A DNA stretch of 64,000 nucleotides from Rhodomicrobium vannielii ATCC 17100 (GCF_000166055.1 NC_014664.1:3317501-3381500); one strand, 5' to 3'; shown: positions 35,163 through 43,876, numbered from the stretch's first letter. The notes: generated by a model not told the origin, from the letters alone. Translations and numbers: made by a program.

Positions 35163-35966
35163 ATGGCAGGTAGAGACGGCAAGGGAAAAGATGGCGGGAT
35201 TGAAAACGGTCGCGTGCCGATTTTGCCGCTGCCGCTCCCTTCCAATGTGACGCGGCTGCCTTCGGCTGACCGGCGCGAGAAGTTGCGCATCGTGGAAGCG
35301 CTGCTGTTTGCCGCCGCCGAACCGCTCGACGAAGCTTCGCTGGCGAAGCATCTCGGCGCGAAAGACGACGTGCGCCAGCTTCTGGAAGAGCTTCAGCAGC
35401 TTTACGCCGGGCGTGGCGTCAACCTCGTCCACGTGGCGGGCAAGTGGGCGTTCCGTACTGCGGAAGACCTCTCGTTCCTGCTTGAACATTATTCCATCGA
35501 GCAGCGCAAACTATCCAAGGCCGCACTCGAAACGCTCGCCATCATCGCCTATCACCAGCCGGTGACGCGCGCCGAGATCGAGGAAATTCGCGGCGTCTCG
35601 ACATCCAAGGGTTCGCTCGACGTGCTGCTCGAAATCGGCTGGGTGCGCCTTCGCGGACGCCGTCGCGCGCCGGGCCGCCCCACCACCTACGGCACCACGG
35701 AAGCGTTCCTCGATCATTTTGGCTTCGATTCCATCCGCGACCTGCCCGGCCTCGCCGAACTCAAGGGAGCGGGCCTCCTCGACAGCAACCTGCCGCCCGG
35801 CTTCTCCGTGCCGGAGCCGAACGACAGCATGGCCCTTCGCGACGACGAAGATCCGCTGGAGGACGAGCCATCGGGCAGGCACACGGATGCCGAAGACGAC
35901 GCTCCCGTCGAGGTGGAGCCGGAAGCCCACAAGCCGCATCCCGTGCTCGTGGCGTCGGCGGGCTGA
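35163..35966 (+). CDS. scpB: Chromosome segregation/condensation protein ScpB
   Basis: A 267-residue kleisin-interacting subunit of the SMC-ScpAB condensin. Two winged-helix domains span about residues 38-200: LRIVEALLFAAAEPLDEASLA, ALETLAIIAYHQPVTRAEIEEIRGV and GRPTTYGTTEAFLDHFG. The C-terminal 70 residues are acidic and likely disordered. The usual upstream partner scpA is absent here, whereas the downstream tatABC genes are in the usual order. The ATG at 35163 has no clear ribosome site. Confidence 0.93.
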   Translation: MAGRDGKGKDGGIENGRVPILPLPLPSNVTRLPSADRREKLRIVEALLFAAAEPLDEASLAKHLGAKDDVRQLLEELQQLYAGRGVNLVHVAGKWAFRTAEDLSFLLEHYSIEQRKLSKAALETLAIIAYHQPVTRAEIEEIRGVSTSKGSLDVLLEIGWVRLRGRRRAPGRPTTYGTTEAFLDHFGFDSIRDLPGLAELKGAGLLDSNLPPGFSVPEPNDSMALRDDEDPLEDEPSGRHTDAEDDAPVEVEPEAHKPHPVLVASAG

Positions 35967-36151
35967 CCGAGCGAGGATGCGGAGGCGCGGAAGGTGAAGA
36001 CAGCGCGGAAACACCGGCGCACCTTCGCTTTTCTGCTACGCATTGATAGGATGAGCGCGCTTGACATGGCGCGCTCATGCGGCCACGTTCAGGGGAAATT
36101 TCCCAACATCGCGCGTGCCGCCGGAAGACGGCGACGAAGGAGTAAATCCAG

Positions 36152-36445
36152 ATGCCCCAGGATCTCATGTTCGGAGCGACGTGGAGTCTGCCGCAGCTCC
36201 TTATTGTTCTGTTGCTCGTCGTGCTTCTGTTTGGCAGAGGCAAGATTTCTGAGCTGATGGGCGACGTCGCAAAGGGAATAAAGAGCTTCAAGAAGGGCAT
36301 GTCGGAAGAAGAAGAGGCAACCCCGCCTCCAGCCGCCACGCAGAGCACCGCCGCACCCGCTGCTCCCGCCGCCCCGAAGCCGATCGAGCACGAGGCCCCG
36401 CGCGCTGAAGTGAAGTCTCCCGTCGGCTCCGAAACGAAGGCTTGA
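36152..36445 (+). CDS. tatA: Twin-arginine translocase subunit TatA
   Basis: A 97-residue protein with one N-terminal membrane helix ([20 protein letters not shown]), the [21 protein letters not shown] amphipathic stretch after it (first part the TatA hinge), and a Pro/Ala/Glu-rich tail. TatA oligomers form the transport pore for folded proteins. GAAGGAG precedes the ATG by nine bases. First of the tatABC operon. Confidence 0.95.
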   Translation: MPQDLMFGATWSLPQLLIVLLLVVLLFGRGKISELMGDVAKGIKSFKKGMSEEEEATPPPAATQSTAAPAAPAAPKPIEHEAPRAEVKSPVGSETKA

Positions 36446-36483
36446 GCAAGCGGTCACTAGCGCTTTGAGGGCAAAGGGGCAGA

Positions 36484-37125
36484 ATGTTCGATATCGCGTG
36501 GTCTGAGCTTCTCGTGATTGCAGTCGTCGCGCTGATCTTTATCGGCCCGAAGGAACTGCCAAGCATGCTTCATACGCTCGGCCGCTTCGTGCGGAAGATC
36601 CGCAACCACGCGGACGACTTCCGGCGTCAGTTCGACGACTCGATGCGCGATGGCGGCTATCAGGATCTTCAGAAGAACCTTCAGGACTTCCGCGCCCTCA
36701 ACCCGGCGGGCCAGTTGAAGGACAGCATCAAGCGCGCCATCGATCACGACTATTCGAAGCCCGCCCCCGTGCCGGAAACACCGCAGGCTAACGCGCCGCA
36801 GGGCGCCGATGCCGCGAAGACCGCGAGCGCAGGCACCCCCGCAGCCGCAGAGGTTTCCGCTCTATCGCAGGCCGAGGGACCGGGCGCGCTCGCTCCGGCC
36901 ACCCCGGCGATCCCGACCGCGCCGCAAGTCGACATCGCTGCGCCTCTGACCGTTCCCGTTCCCGAGACTGCGCCTGCGAAAGCGGCAATCGAGGCGGAGA
37001 AAACAAGCGCCGAACCGGCCGTGTCGTCATACGCGCCCGCAAGTCAAGCCGTCCCCGCAAAGCCTTTGGAGCCGCAAGCCGCCGCGAGCGATCCCGCCAA
37101 AGACCGCATAGCTCCAGCCGCGTGA
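36484..37125 (+). CDS. tatB: Twin-arginine translocase subunit TatB
   Basis: A 213-residue TatB, part of the TatBC receptor that binds twin-arginine signal peptides. MFDIAWSELLVIAVVALIFIGPKELP is the membrane helix with its conserved Glu and GP hinge (given in part), followed by an amphipathic helix LGRFVRKIRNHADDFRRQF. From about residue 95 the chain is Ala/Pro-rich and disordered, longer than in E. coli but common in Rhizobiales. It lies 38 bases after tatA. Confidence 0.94.
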   Translation: MFDIAWSELLVIAVVALIFIGPKELPSMLHTLGRFVRKIRNHADDFRRQFDDSMRDGGYQDLQKNLQDFRALNPAGQLKDSIKRAIDHDYSKPAPVPETPQANAPQGADAAKTASAGTPAAAEVSALSQAEGPGALAPATPAIPTAPQVDIAAPLTVPVPETAPAKAAIEAEKTSAEPAVSSYAPASQAVPAKPLEPQAAASDPAKDRIAPAA

Positions 37126-37135
37126 GCGCTTACAT

Positions 37136-37951
37136 ATGGCCGTGGCCCAACCTGAACAGGACGATCTCGACCAGTCGAAAGCGCCACTCCTCGATCATCT
37201 GATCGAGCTGCGGCGTCGGCTGATCTATTGCGTCATCGCGGTCGTCGTCCTCTTCTTCTTCTGCTACGCGTTCGCGCAGTATATCTATAATTTTCTACTG
37301 ATCCCGTACCGCCTTGCAGTTGGCGGCGATGCGCAGATCGACATGATCTACACCGCACCGCAGGAGTTCTTCTTCACGCAGGTGCGCGTGGCCTTCTTCG
37401 GCGCGATCGTGCTGGCCTTCCCGATAATCGCCTCGCAGCTTTACATGTTCGTTGCGCCTGGCCTTTACAAAAACGAACGGCGCGCCTTCCTGCCCTATCT
37501 CATCGCGACGCCCGTTCTCTTCATCCTCGGCGGCGCGCTCGTCTTCTTCATCGTGATGCCGCTCGCGATGACGTTCTTCCTGTCGATGCAGCAGACGGGA
37601 GCCGACCAGCAGGTCCACATCCAGCTCACCGCTCGCGTGAGCGAATATCTGCACCTGATAACGTCGCTCATTCTCGCCTTCGGCCTGTGCTTCCAGCTTC
37701 CGGTCGTGCTGACGCTGCTCGCGCGCGCTGGGCTTGTAACGTCAGCGTGGCTGCGCAAGCAGTGGCGTTACGCCATCGTGGCGATCTTCGCCGTCGCTGC
37801 GGTGCTGACGCCGCCGGATGTGATGAGCCAGGTGGGCCTCGCCATTCCGACGCTGCTTCTCTATGAGCTTTCCATCATCTCGGTGCGTTTCGTTGAACGC
37901 CAGCGCGCAGCCGAGGAGAAGAAGCGCATGGAAGAGGAAATCGGCGAGTAG
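37136..37951 (+). CDS. tatC: Twin-arginine translocase subunit TatC
   Basis: A 271-residue inner-membrane protein with six predicted helices. The family signature PLLDHLIELRRRLIYC opens it, and YTAPQEFFFTQVRVAFFGAI follows in the first periplasmic loop/helix region. It is the core receptor for twin-arginine signal peptides. The ATG at 37136 lies ten bases after the tatB stop. The charged tail ends EEKKRMEEEIGE. The serS gene that commonly follows is not here. Confidence 0.96.
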   Translation: MAVAQPEQDDLDQSKAPLLDHLIELRRRLIYCVIAVVVLFFFCYAFAQYIYNFLLIPYRLAVGGDAQIDMIYTAPQEFFFTQVRVAFFGAIVLAFPIIASQLYMFVAPGLYKNERRAFLPYLIATPVLFILGGALVFFIVMPLAMTFFLSMQQTGADQQVHIQLTARVSEYLHLITSLILAFGLCFQLPVVLTLLARAGLVTSAWLRKQWRYAIVAIFAVAAVLTPPDVMSQVGLAIPTLLLYELSIISVRFVERQRAAEEKKRMEEEIGE

Positions 37952-38102
37952 AGGGTGGCGCGCGGTCCCGTCTCTCGTGAGCGAGCCCTGACGCATCGCC
38001 CTTCTTCACGGCAGGCCTCGGCTGCGCGGTCCACCTGGACACTTGACCCGCGTCGCGCTTCGCGGGAAAAGCGAGGCGAACCCGACAGCGGAGGAATCTG
38101 GC

Positions 38103-38528
38103 ATGAGCGCGCCCGCCTACGACCCGAACAACGTCTTCGCAAAAATCCTTCGCGGCGAACTGCCCTGCCATTTCGTCCATGAAGACGCCGACAGCTTCGC
38201 GTTCATGGACATCATGCCGCGCGTCGACGGGCACACGCTCATCATCCCGAAAGCACCGGTGCGCAACATCCTCGATGCGTCGCCCGCCGTACTCGCGCCC
38301 GTCATCGCGACGGCGCAGCGCATAGCGGTCGCGGCGAAGAAGGCGTTCGGCGCAGATGGCGTGTCGCTCTGGCAATTTTCGGAACCGGCGGGCGGACAGG
38401 TGGTGTTCCACCTGCACTTCCATATCCTGCCGCGCACGGTCGGCGACGAGCTTCGCCCCCTTGGCATCATGGCGGACAACGACCTGCTCGCGAAGCATGC
38501 GGAGAAGCTGAAAGCCGCCCTCGCTTAA
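38103..38528 (+). CDS. HIT-family nucleotide-binding hydrolase
   Basis: A 141-residue histidine-triad protein. The triad HxHxH is VFHLHFHILPR near residue 107; the N-terminal FAKILRGELPCHFVHEDA is typical of the Hint/HinT branch. The family hydrolyses AMP-linked phosphoramidates or similar nucleotides. The ATG at 38103 has GGAGGAA seven bases upstream. It follows tatC by 151 bases on the same strand. Confidence 0.92.
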   Translation: MSAPAYDPNNVFAKILRGELPCHFVHEDADSFAFMDIMPRVDGHTLIIPKAPVRNILDASPAVLAPVIATAQRIAVAAKKAFGADGVSLWQFSEPAGGQVVFHLHFHILPRTVGDELRPLGIMADNDLLAKHAEKLKAALA

Positions 38529-38675
38529 AGATCCGCGCATCGGTCCTTCCTTGATCGATGCGTCGAATTTAAAAGTCTCCGTTCGCTGTTCGTTGGCGCT
38601 GCCGCGCGATTTGCGGAATCGCGCGTACCGCTCATGCTACCTTCGCGTCCAAACAAGCTTTCGCGAGGTCGCGTT

Positions 38676-39113
38676 ATGAACATCTTCGAAGCCATCACTG
38701 CCGCTCTGAATCAGGCTGGCCAGCAGGGTCAGCAGCAGCCGCCCGTGCAGCGTCAGTCCGCGCCGCAAACGCAGGCAAATCAGGCGGGTTCGGGTGGCCC
38801 GGCCATTCCGACATCCTTGCAGGATCTTCTCAATCAGGCCGGCTTTGGCAACCTGACCGTGATCGTCGACAAGCTCAGCAAGGGCGGCCTCGAAGAGCAT
38901 GTGAAGTCGTGGCTCGGTCAGGGCGAAAACCTGCCCGTTGAAAAGGAAGACCTGCGCTCCGCGCTCGGCGATCAGGACTTGCAGCGCTTCGCCCAGAAGA
39001 TCGGCATCCCGCCGGAAAAAATTCTCGACATCTTGCAGAAGAATCTCCCGGAGACCGTGGACAAGGCGAGCCCGAGCGGCCAGATCGTTCACCCCTACGG
39101 GCAGACTCACTAA
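38676..39113 (+). CDS. YidB-like (DUF937) family protein
   Basis: A 145-residue protein of the YidB family. The N-terminal half is Gln/Pro-rich linker; the C-terminal half has LQDLLNQAGFGNLTVIVDKL and the conserved KSWLGQGENLPVEKEDLRSAL motif near residue 85. The function of the family is not established. The ATG at 38676 has GAGG upstream and is preferred over an earlier frame start. A strong terminator ends it. Confidence 0.88.
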   Translation: MNIFEAITAALNQAGQQGQQQPPVQRQSAPQTQANQAGSGGPAIPTSLQDLLNQAGFGNLTVIVDKLSKGGLEEHVKSWLGQGENLPVEKEDLRSALGDQDLQRFAQKIGIPPEKILDILQKNLPETVDKASPSGQIVHPYGQTH

Positions 39114-39174
39114 CGGCGTTCCAAGCGAAGGCCCCGCGCAGAGCGGTGCCTCGAACGAGCTTCTTGAGAGGAAG

Positions 39175-39204
39175 AAGCCTGCCCCCGGCTGGGCAGGCTT
39201 TTTT
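39175..39204 (+). terminator. Rho-independent terminator after the YidB-like gene
   Basis: Stem AAGCCTGCCC/GGGCAGGCTT (39175-39184 with 39191-39200), loop CCGGCT, followed by TTTT. Confidence 0.92.
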
Positions 39205-39259
39205 GCCTGCGCGGCGCGCTTCCGGCCGAGAGCATCCAACAGGAGATGGGAGCCAAGTC

Positions 39260-40123
39260 ATGAGACCCCACGAAGCCCACGAAATATCCCGAGAATTGCG
39301 GGTTCGCAGGATGGACGAAAACGGCGTCGGCCTGGCTCTCGAATGGGCGGCCGCCGAGGGCTGGAACCCGGGTCGTCACGACGCATCATGCTTCTATGCC
39401 GCCGATCCCTACGGCTTCTTCCTCGCGGATCTGGACGGCGAACCGGTCGGCTGCATTTCCGCAGTCGCGTATGATGCCGCGTTCGGGTTTCTCGGCCTTT
39501 ATATCGTCAAGCCGTCTTATCGTGGCCGGGGTTTCGGCCTCAAGCTCTGGGATACGGCGATGGCCTACATGGGCACGCGCAATGTCGGCCTCGATGGCGT
39601 CGTTGCGCAGCAGGACAATTACAAAAAGTCCGGCTTCAAGCTCGCCTATCGCAACATGCGGTATCAGGGAACGGGCGGCGGAGCCGAGCCCGCCGGTCTG
39701 GTCGAGTTGTCGTCCGTGAGTTTCGACGAGATTTGTCGCTATGATGCAACCGTGTTTCCGGCTCCGCGCGCGCGCCTCCTGCGCCGGTGGATCGATCAGC
39801 CGGGAGCGGTGGCGCTTGGCGTATTGAGCGGGCAGAGCCTCGCGGGATATGGCGTCGCGCGCCCGAGCCGCACAGGGTTCAGGATCGGGCCGCTATTCGC
39901 CGACGCGGCGCATATCGCGGGAGCGCTTTTCGAAGGGCTGTCATCACGGCTTCGTGGCGAGCCGATCTTTCTCGACACGACCGAGGCCAACCCTCGCAGC
40001 GCCGATCTTGCGCAGCGCTACGGCATGGAGCCGATGTTCGAGACGGCGCGCATGTACACAGACGGCGTCCCCGCCGGGCGGAGCGATCGGTGCTTCGGCC
40101 TAACAAGCCTTGAGATCGGCTGA
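39260..40123 (+). CDS. GNAT-family N-acetyltransferase with second C-terminal domain
   Basis: A 287-residue protein. The N-terminal GNAT domain (about 10-135) has the acetyl-CoA-binding motif A as YIVKPSYRGRGFGLKLWDTA. The C-terminal part (about 150-280) is like the second acetyltransferase-like domain found in Acetyltransf_18-type proteins. GGGAG lies seven bases upstream of the ATG at 39260. The substrate is unknown. It converges on priA with 12 bases between the stops. Confidence 0.86.
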   Translation: MRPHEAHEISRELRVRRMDENGVGLALEWAAAEGWNPGRHDASCFYAADPYGFFLADLDGEPVGCISAVAYDAAFGFLGLYIVKPSYRGRGFGLKLWDTAMAYMGTRNVGLDGVVAQQDNYKKSGFKLAYRNMRYQGTGGGAEPAGLVELSSVSFDEICRYDATVFPAPRARLLRRWIDQPGAVALGVLSGQSLAGYGVARPSRTGFRIGPLFADAAHIAGALFEGLSSRLRGEPIFLDTTEANPRSADLAQRYGMEPMFETARMYTDGVPAGRSDRCFGLTSLEIG

Positions 40124-40135
40124 CCGCCGCTGCTA

Positions 40136-42373
40136 CTACAAAAAGCTGTGCGGATCGACATCGATATGAAGCGTGACGCCTCCGCGCGGCGCATCCACGC
40201 TGGCGAGCCACGCCCGCAGATACGCCTGAAGATCGGCCTCGCGCGCGGCCTTCACGAGCAGCCGCTGCCGATGCAATCCACGGATGATCGCGAGCGGCGC
40301 CTCTACCGGCCCCAGCACCTGAATGCGTGACGCCTCCGGCGCGGCCAGCGCAAGCGCGCGCGCATACCCTTCCGCATCGTAGCGCGTCTTGCCGGAGACG
40401 ATCAGCGCCGCGAGCCGCCCGAATGGCGGATAGCCCGCCTCTTCGCGCAAGCCGATTTCCGCCTCGTAGAAAGCCTCGCGGTTGCCGGTGACCAGCGCGC
40501 GCATCACCGGATGATCGGGGAAATGCGTCTGGATCAGCCCGCGCCCCGGTGCGCCGAAGCGACCCGCGCGGCCCGTCACCTGATGCAAGAGCTGAAATGT
40601 GCGCTCGCCCGCGCGCGGATCGGCGGTGGCGAGGCTCAGATCGCCGTCCACCACGCCGACGAACGACAGTTTCGGGAAGTTGTGCCCCTTCGACACGAGC
40701 TGCGTGCCGACGACGATATCGACGTCGCCCTCCGTGATGCGAGTCAGGATTTCGCGCAGCGCCGCTGTCGAGGGCACGAGGTCGCTCGACAGCACCGCGA
40801 GCCGCGCCTCGGGCCAGCGGTTCTGCGCCTCCTCGGTCACGCGCTCGATGCCGGGGCCGGACGCGGCGAGCGTCCCCTCGCCGTGGCAAGACGGGCACGC
40901 CTTCGGAAACGGCAGCGAGAAACCGCAATGGTGGCAGATGAGCCGCCCGCGCAGGCGATGCTCCACGAGATAGGCCGTGCATTGCGGGCAGGTGAAGCGA
41001 TGGCCGCAGGCGCGGCACAGCGTCAGCGGCGCATAGCCCCGGCGGTTCAGGAACAGGAGCGCTTGCTCGCCCTTCGCAAGCGCCTCGTTCACCGCGCCGA
41101 CAAGCGGCTCGCTGATCCACATCCCCCGCTCGGGCGGCACTGCGCGCAGGTCCACCGCCTCGACATCGGGCAGCGCGTTGCCAGAGAAGCGGCCGGGCAG
41201 CACCGCATGCCGATAGCGCCCGCGCTGGACGTTCACGATGCTTTCGACGGACGGTGTCGCCGAAGCCAGCACGATGGGAATTTTGCCGAGCGACGCCCGC
41301 ACTACGGCCATGTCGCGCGCCTGATATGTCACGCGGTCGTCCTGCTTGAAGGATGGGTCGTGTTCTTCGTCCACCACGATAAGGCCGAGGTCCGTGAAGG
41401 GCAGGAACAGCGCCGACCGCGCGCCGCACACCACCCGCACCTCGCCCAGCGCCACGCCGCGCCAGACGCGCGCGCGCTCCTTCGGCGAGACGGCGGAGTG
41501 CCATTCGCCGGGGCGGCAGCCGAAGCGGCGCTCGAAGCGTTCGAGAAACTGATTCGTGAGCGCGATTTCCGGCAGCAGAATGAGCACCTGTCGTTCGCCG
41601 TGCCGCAGCGCTTCCGCCACCGCCTCGAAATACACCTCGGTCTTGCCGGAGCCGGTCACGCCGTCGAGAAGCGTTGCCGAGAAGCCGCCCTCCGCGATGG
41701 TTTGCTGAAGCGCACCAGCCGCTGTGAGCTGTGCGTCGCTGAGGCTCGCGAAAGCGAAGTCGGGCCGCGGAGCGAAAGCACGCGTGCGCGGAAGCTCGGC
41801 GCGGATGAGCGCGCCCGCTTGCGCCAGACCGTCGATCACCGCAGCGCTGACACCGGCGGCATCCATGAGCCGCTTTTTCGACCACACCGCGCCATCGGCC
41901 ACGGCGGCCAACACGCGCTGGCGCGCGTCCGTCATGCGCGAGGGCACACCGCTTCCGTTGCGAAAGCCGAAACGCGGCTCCTCCGCCTCGAAAACGAGCC
42001 GCGCGCTCATCATCATTTGCAGCACCATGCCCTTCGGCGCGAGCGTGTACTGCGCGACCCAGTCCGCGAAGGCGAGATTGAGCGGCGGCAGTGGGGGCAC
42101 CTCGTCGAGGCGCGCGAGCACGGGCTTCAGCTTTCGGGGATCGACCGGGCGCGTCGACGCCTCGCGCCACACGACGCCGATGCGTTTCACCGGGCCGAGG
42201 GGCACGACCACGAAATCGCCAGGCGCGAGCGTTTCACCTGCGGGCACTTCATATGTGTAAGGTTCGTCGAGGGCGAGCGGGAGCAGCACAGGCACAGTCG
42301 CGCGCGTGGACGCGCCGCGAGCGGGCGGCTCGGGCAAATCCGCGTCGAAAAGGGGCAGGTCTGAAGGCGCCAT
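40136..42373 (-). CDS. priA: Primosomal protein N' (replication restart helicase PriA)
   Basis: A 745-residue 3'-5' DNA helicase that reloads the replisome at collapsed forks. The N-terminal 3'BD (about 25-120), winged helix, then helicase motifs: Walker A DGVTGSGKTEVY, DEEH in IVVDEEHDPSFKQ, SATPSVES, and motif VI QVTGRAGRFGAPG. The zinc-binding insert has CRACGHRFTCPQC and CHHCGFSLPFPKACPSC. A large frame inside it on the same strand is a shadow. The start is ATG at 42373 with a weak ribosome site. Confidence 0.96.
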   Translation of the reverse strand: MAPSDLPLFDADLPEPPARGASTRATVPVLLPLALDEPYTYEVPAGETLAPGDFVVVPLGPVKRIGVVWREASTRPVDPRKLKPVLARLDEVPPLPPLNLAFADWVAQYTLAPKGMVLQMMMSARLVFEAEEPRFGFRNGSGVPSRMTDARQRVLAAVADGAVWSKKRLMDAAGVSAAVIDGLAQAGALIRAELPRTRAFAPRPDFAFASLSDAQLTAAGALQQTIAEGGFSATLLDGVTGSGKTEVYFEAVAEALRHGERQVLILLPEIALTNQFLERFERRFGCRPGEWHSAVSPKERARVWRGVALGEVRVVCGARSALFLPFTDLGLIVVDEEHDPSFKQDDRVTYQARDMAVVRASLGKIPIVLASATPSVESIVNVQRGRYRHAVLPGRFSGNALPDVEAVDLRAVPPERGMWISEPLVGAVNEALAKGEQALLFLNRRGYAPLTLCRACGHRFTCPQCTAYLVEHRLRGRLICHHCGFSLPFPKACPSCHGEGTLAASGPGIERVTEEAQNRWPEARLAVLSSDLVPSTAALREILTRITEGDVDIVVGTQLVSKGHNFPKLSFVGVVDGDLSLATADPRAGERTFQLLHQVTGRAGRFGAPGRGLIQTHFPDHPVMRALVTGNREAFYEAEIGLREEAGYPPFGRLAALIVSGKTRYDAEGYARALALAAPEASRIQVLGPVEAPLAIIRGLHRQRLLVKAAREADLQAYLRAWLASVDAPRGGVTLHIDVDPHSFL

Positions 42374-42510
42374 CGCGGGCGAGCTTCGCCGATGCGAGGC
42401 AGGATTTCAACCGTTGCCGGGCACAGGCCACCGCGCACGGGCTCCCTCGCAAGCCTCGCGAAATATTCGCGGGTGAAAAGTCGTTCAACAGAAATATTTC
42501 GCCACTTGCC

Positions 42511-42681
42511 TTGTTTCGGACACCGGAAACGGCTATATTCTCACCATCGATCTTGATTGCTGAGCTTGTTTCCGCGCCTGAGCGCGTCCTGACGATCTTT
42601 CTGCCAAAATCGATCCTGAACAATCGCTGTTCCAAGTTGGGCAGCGAGGAAAAACTTATGACCGATTGAAAGGAAATCGTC
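42511..42681 (+). promoter_or_regulatory. Promoter and long leader of csp copy 2
   Basis: Promoter TTGTTT (42511-42516), 17 bp, TATATT (42534-42539), predicted start about 42546, leader about 136 nt. The start region TATATTCTCACCATCGATC matches csp copy 1 at 14 of the first 16 bases. Long leaders of this size are typical of cold-shock mRNAs that act as RNA thermometers. Confidence 0.68.
42658..42669 (+). CDS. Three-codon upstream ORF in the csp leader
   Basis: ATG ACC GAT TGA (Met-Thr-Asp-stop) with its own GAGGA seven bases before the ATG; the stop lies 12 bases before the csp ATG and overlaps its AAAGGAAA ribosome site. It may gate or reinitiate translation of csp. It may also be chance. 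Confidence 0.35.
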   Translation: MTD

Positions 42682-42891
42682 ATGAATACTGGCACAGTGA
42701 AATTTTTTAACGTGAACAAGGGCTATGGCTTCATTCAACCCGACAGCGGTTCGGCTGACGTCTTCGTTCACATTTCCGCAGTTGAGCGCGCCGGCATGCG
42801 CACCATCGTCGAAGGCCAGAAGCTTTCGTTCGAAATCGTGCGTGACGCCCGTTCGGGCAAAAGCTCCGCGGAAAATCTCCAGGCCGCGTAA
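42682..42891 (+). CDS. cspA: Cold-shock domain protein (CspA family), copy 2
   Basis: A 69-residue cold-shock protein with RNP1 KGYGFIQPD and RNP2 DVFVHISAV. It differs from copy 1 at 2235 in about a third of positions, for example FFNVNKGYG against [17 protein letters not shown] precedes the ATG by six bases. The long leader, upstream mini-ORF and own terminator suggest post-transcriptional control. It is followed by a small gene of unknown function. Confidence 0.95.
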   Translation: MNTGTVKFFNVNKGYGFIQPDSGSADVFVHISAVERAGMRTIVEGQKLSFEIVRDARSGKSSAENLQAA

Positions 42892-42932
42892 TGCGCCCTG
42901 TGTTTTCCTACGGAAAGCAGAAGCGATAGCTG

Positions 42933-42958
42933 AAGGCTGGGCTCTTGCCCGGCCTTTT
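42933..42958 (+). terminator. Terminator after csp copy 2
   Basis: Stem AAGGCTGGGC/GCCCGGCCTT (42933-42942 with 42947-42956, one G-T pair), loop TCTT, followed by TTGC. The U-run is short, so read-through into the next gene is likely. Confidence 0.7.
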
Positions 42959-42981
42959 GCACTCTTAAGGAAAGAAAACTC

Positions 42982-43200
42982 ATGATTACTAAAGACACAT
43001 TGTTCGCGCCGCCGCGCAAACCGCAGACGAAAGCGGACATGACCAACACCGCCGCTCGCGCCATCATCGATTCCGAGAGCGCACTCCGTGTGGCGAAGAT
43101 CGAGAAACTGCGTCAGGCCCGGCTCGAAATGGAAGCGCAGCAGCCTGTTGTTGTTAAAAAGACCCGCGCGAAAGCGGCGACTCGGCAAGTCCGGTTCTGA
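42982..43200 (+). CDS. Small basic protein downstream of csp, hypothetical
   Basis: A 72-residue basic protein (MITKDTLFAPPRKPQTKADM...), predicted helical from about residue 18 to 50 with Lys/Arg clusters at the end. AAGGAAAG lies six bases before the ATG. Its position 90 bases after csp, past a leaky terminator, suggests co-transcription and perhaps an RNA-related role, but I do not recognise a family. Confidence 0.65.
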   Translation: MITKDTLFAPPRKPQTKADMTNTAARAIIDSESALRVAKIEKLRQARLEMEAQQPVVVKKTRAKAATRQVRF

Positions 43201-43203
43201 TGC

Positions 43204-43227
43204 AGCGGCTTCGGCCGCACCGCTTTT
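43204..43227 (+). terminator. Weak terminator-like hairpin
   Basis: AGCGG/CCGCT (43204-43208 with 43220-43224) followed by TTT, with an alternative inner GCGGC-TTCG-GCCGC hairpin. Directly after the small gene's stop. Confidence 0.4.
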
Positions 43228-43311
43228 GATGACATAAAAGCGCGCTCCAGCTCTTTCGTTTGAGCACCGATCTTCTCGCAAAACCGGCATACACTTTTGC
43301 GGATCATGCTC
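43224..43311. repeat. Dispersed palindromic repeat, copy 2
   Basis: Read on the minus strand it starts GAGCATGATCCGCAAAA (43311 downward), folds through CGCAAAA/TTTTGCG and GAGCA..GATC/GATC..GTGCTC (43262-43311), and continues to GAGCGCGCTTTTATGTCATC. This is the layout of the common rhizobial intergenic palindrome. The 43224-43247 part matches 18346-18372. The lrp TAG stop lies at its edge, so the repeat inserted right at, or supplies, the end of that gene. Confidence 0.7.
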
Positions 43312-43739
43312 TATCGTCGGTTACTCGACAGAAGCAGGCTCGTTTCCGAGCTTGATATTCCCTTCAACTCGCGGATGCGGCGCAGCACGCGGTCGAAGGT
43401 TTCGAGGTCCGGCGTGCGCAACTCCACAACGAAATCCCATCGCCCGTTGGTCGTGTGAATCGCGACGGCTTCGGGAAAACCGCGCAGCGCCTTGTAGATG
43501 TGCTCGGTTTTTTCGCCTTCCACCTGAATCAGCATGATCGCGCAGACGGCGTCCGGCTCCGCTTCGCGGCGCAGCGCCACCGTAAAGCCGGTGATAACGC
43601 CGTCATGCACGAGCCGGTCGATGCGGTTCTGCACCGTCGCGCGGCTGAGGCCGAGAATCGCGGCAAGCGTCGCCACGGGCATCCGCGCGTTCTCACGCAG
43701 GAGCGCGATAAGTCGTCGGTTGGTCTCATCGAGAGGCAT
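43311..43739 (-). CDS. Lrp/AsnC-family transcriptional regulator
   Basis: A 142-residue regulator. The N-terminal helix-turn-helix is LDETNRRLIALLRENARMPVATLAAILGLSRATVQNRIDRL (only the SRATVQNRIDRL recognition part need be matched); the C-terminal RAM ligand-binding domain has GRWDFVVELRTPDLETFDRVL. It is transcribed divergently from the guanidino hydrolase/ornithine aminotransferase operon and likely controls it in response to arginine or ornithine. The ATG at 43739 is chosen because the domain begins there. Confidence 0.92.
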   Translation of the reverse strand: MPLDETNRRLIALLRENARMPVATLAAILGLSRATVQNRIDRLVHDGVITGFTVALRREAEPDAVCAIMLIQVEGEKTEHIYKALRGFPEAVAIHTTNGRWDFVVELRTPDLETFDRVLRRIRELKGISSSETSLLLSSNRR

Positions 43740-43876
43740 GATCTGACACTTTGCTAAGGGGCGCCTGCACTTTGTCAGCTTTTTGGAACGTTTCGCGCAA
43801 CTTGCCTCCTTTAGACTGGTGAGGTCAACGGCGATTATTTGCATGGAAATTGCATGTTATCGTCGCGAGAGGCAGG

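Noticed and set aside
39879-42170. A 763-codon frame on the same strand as priA, offset by one reading frame
   Set aside because: It overlaps priA throughout, is Arg/Gly/Ala-rich and has no domain, whereas the priA frame has all helicase and zinc motifs.
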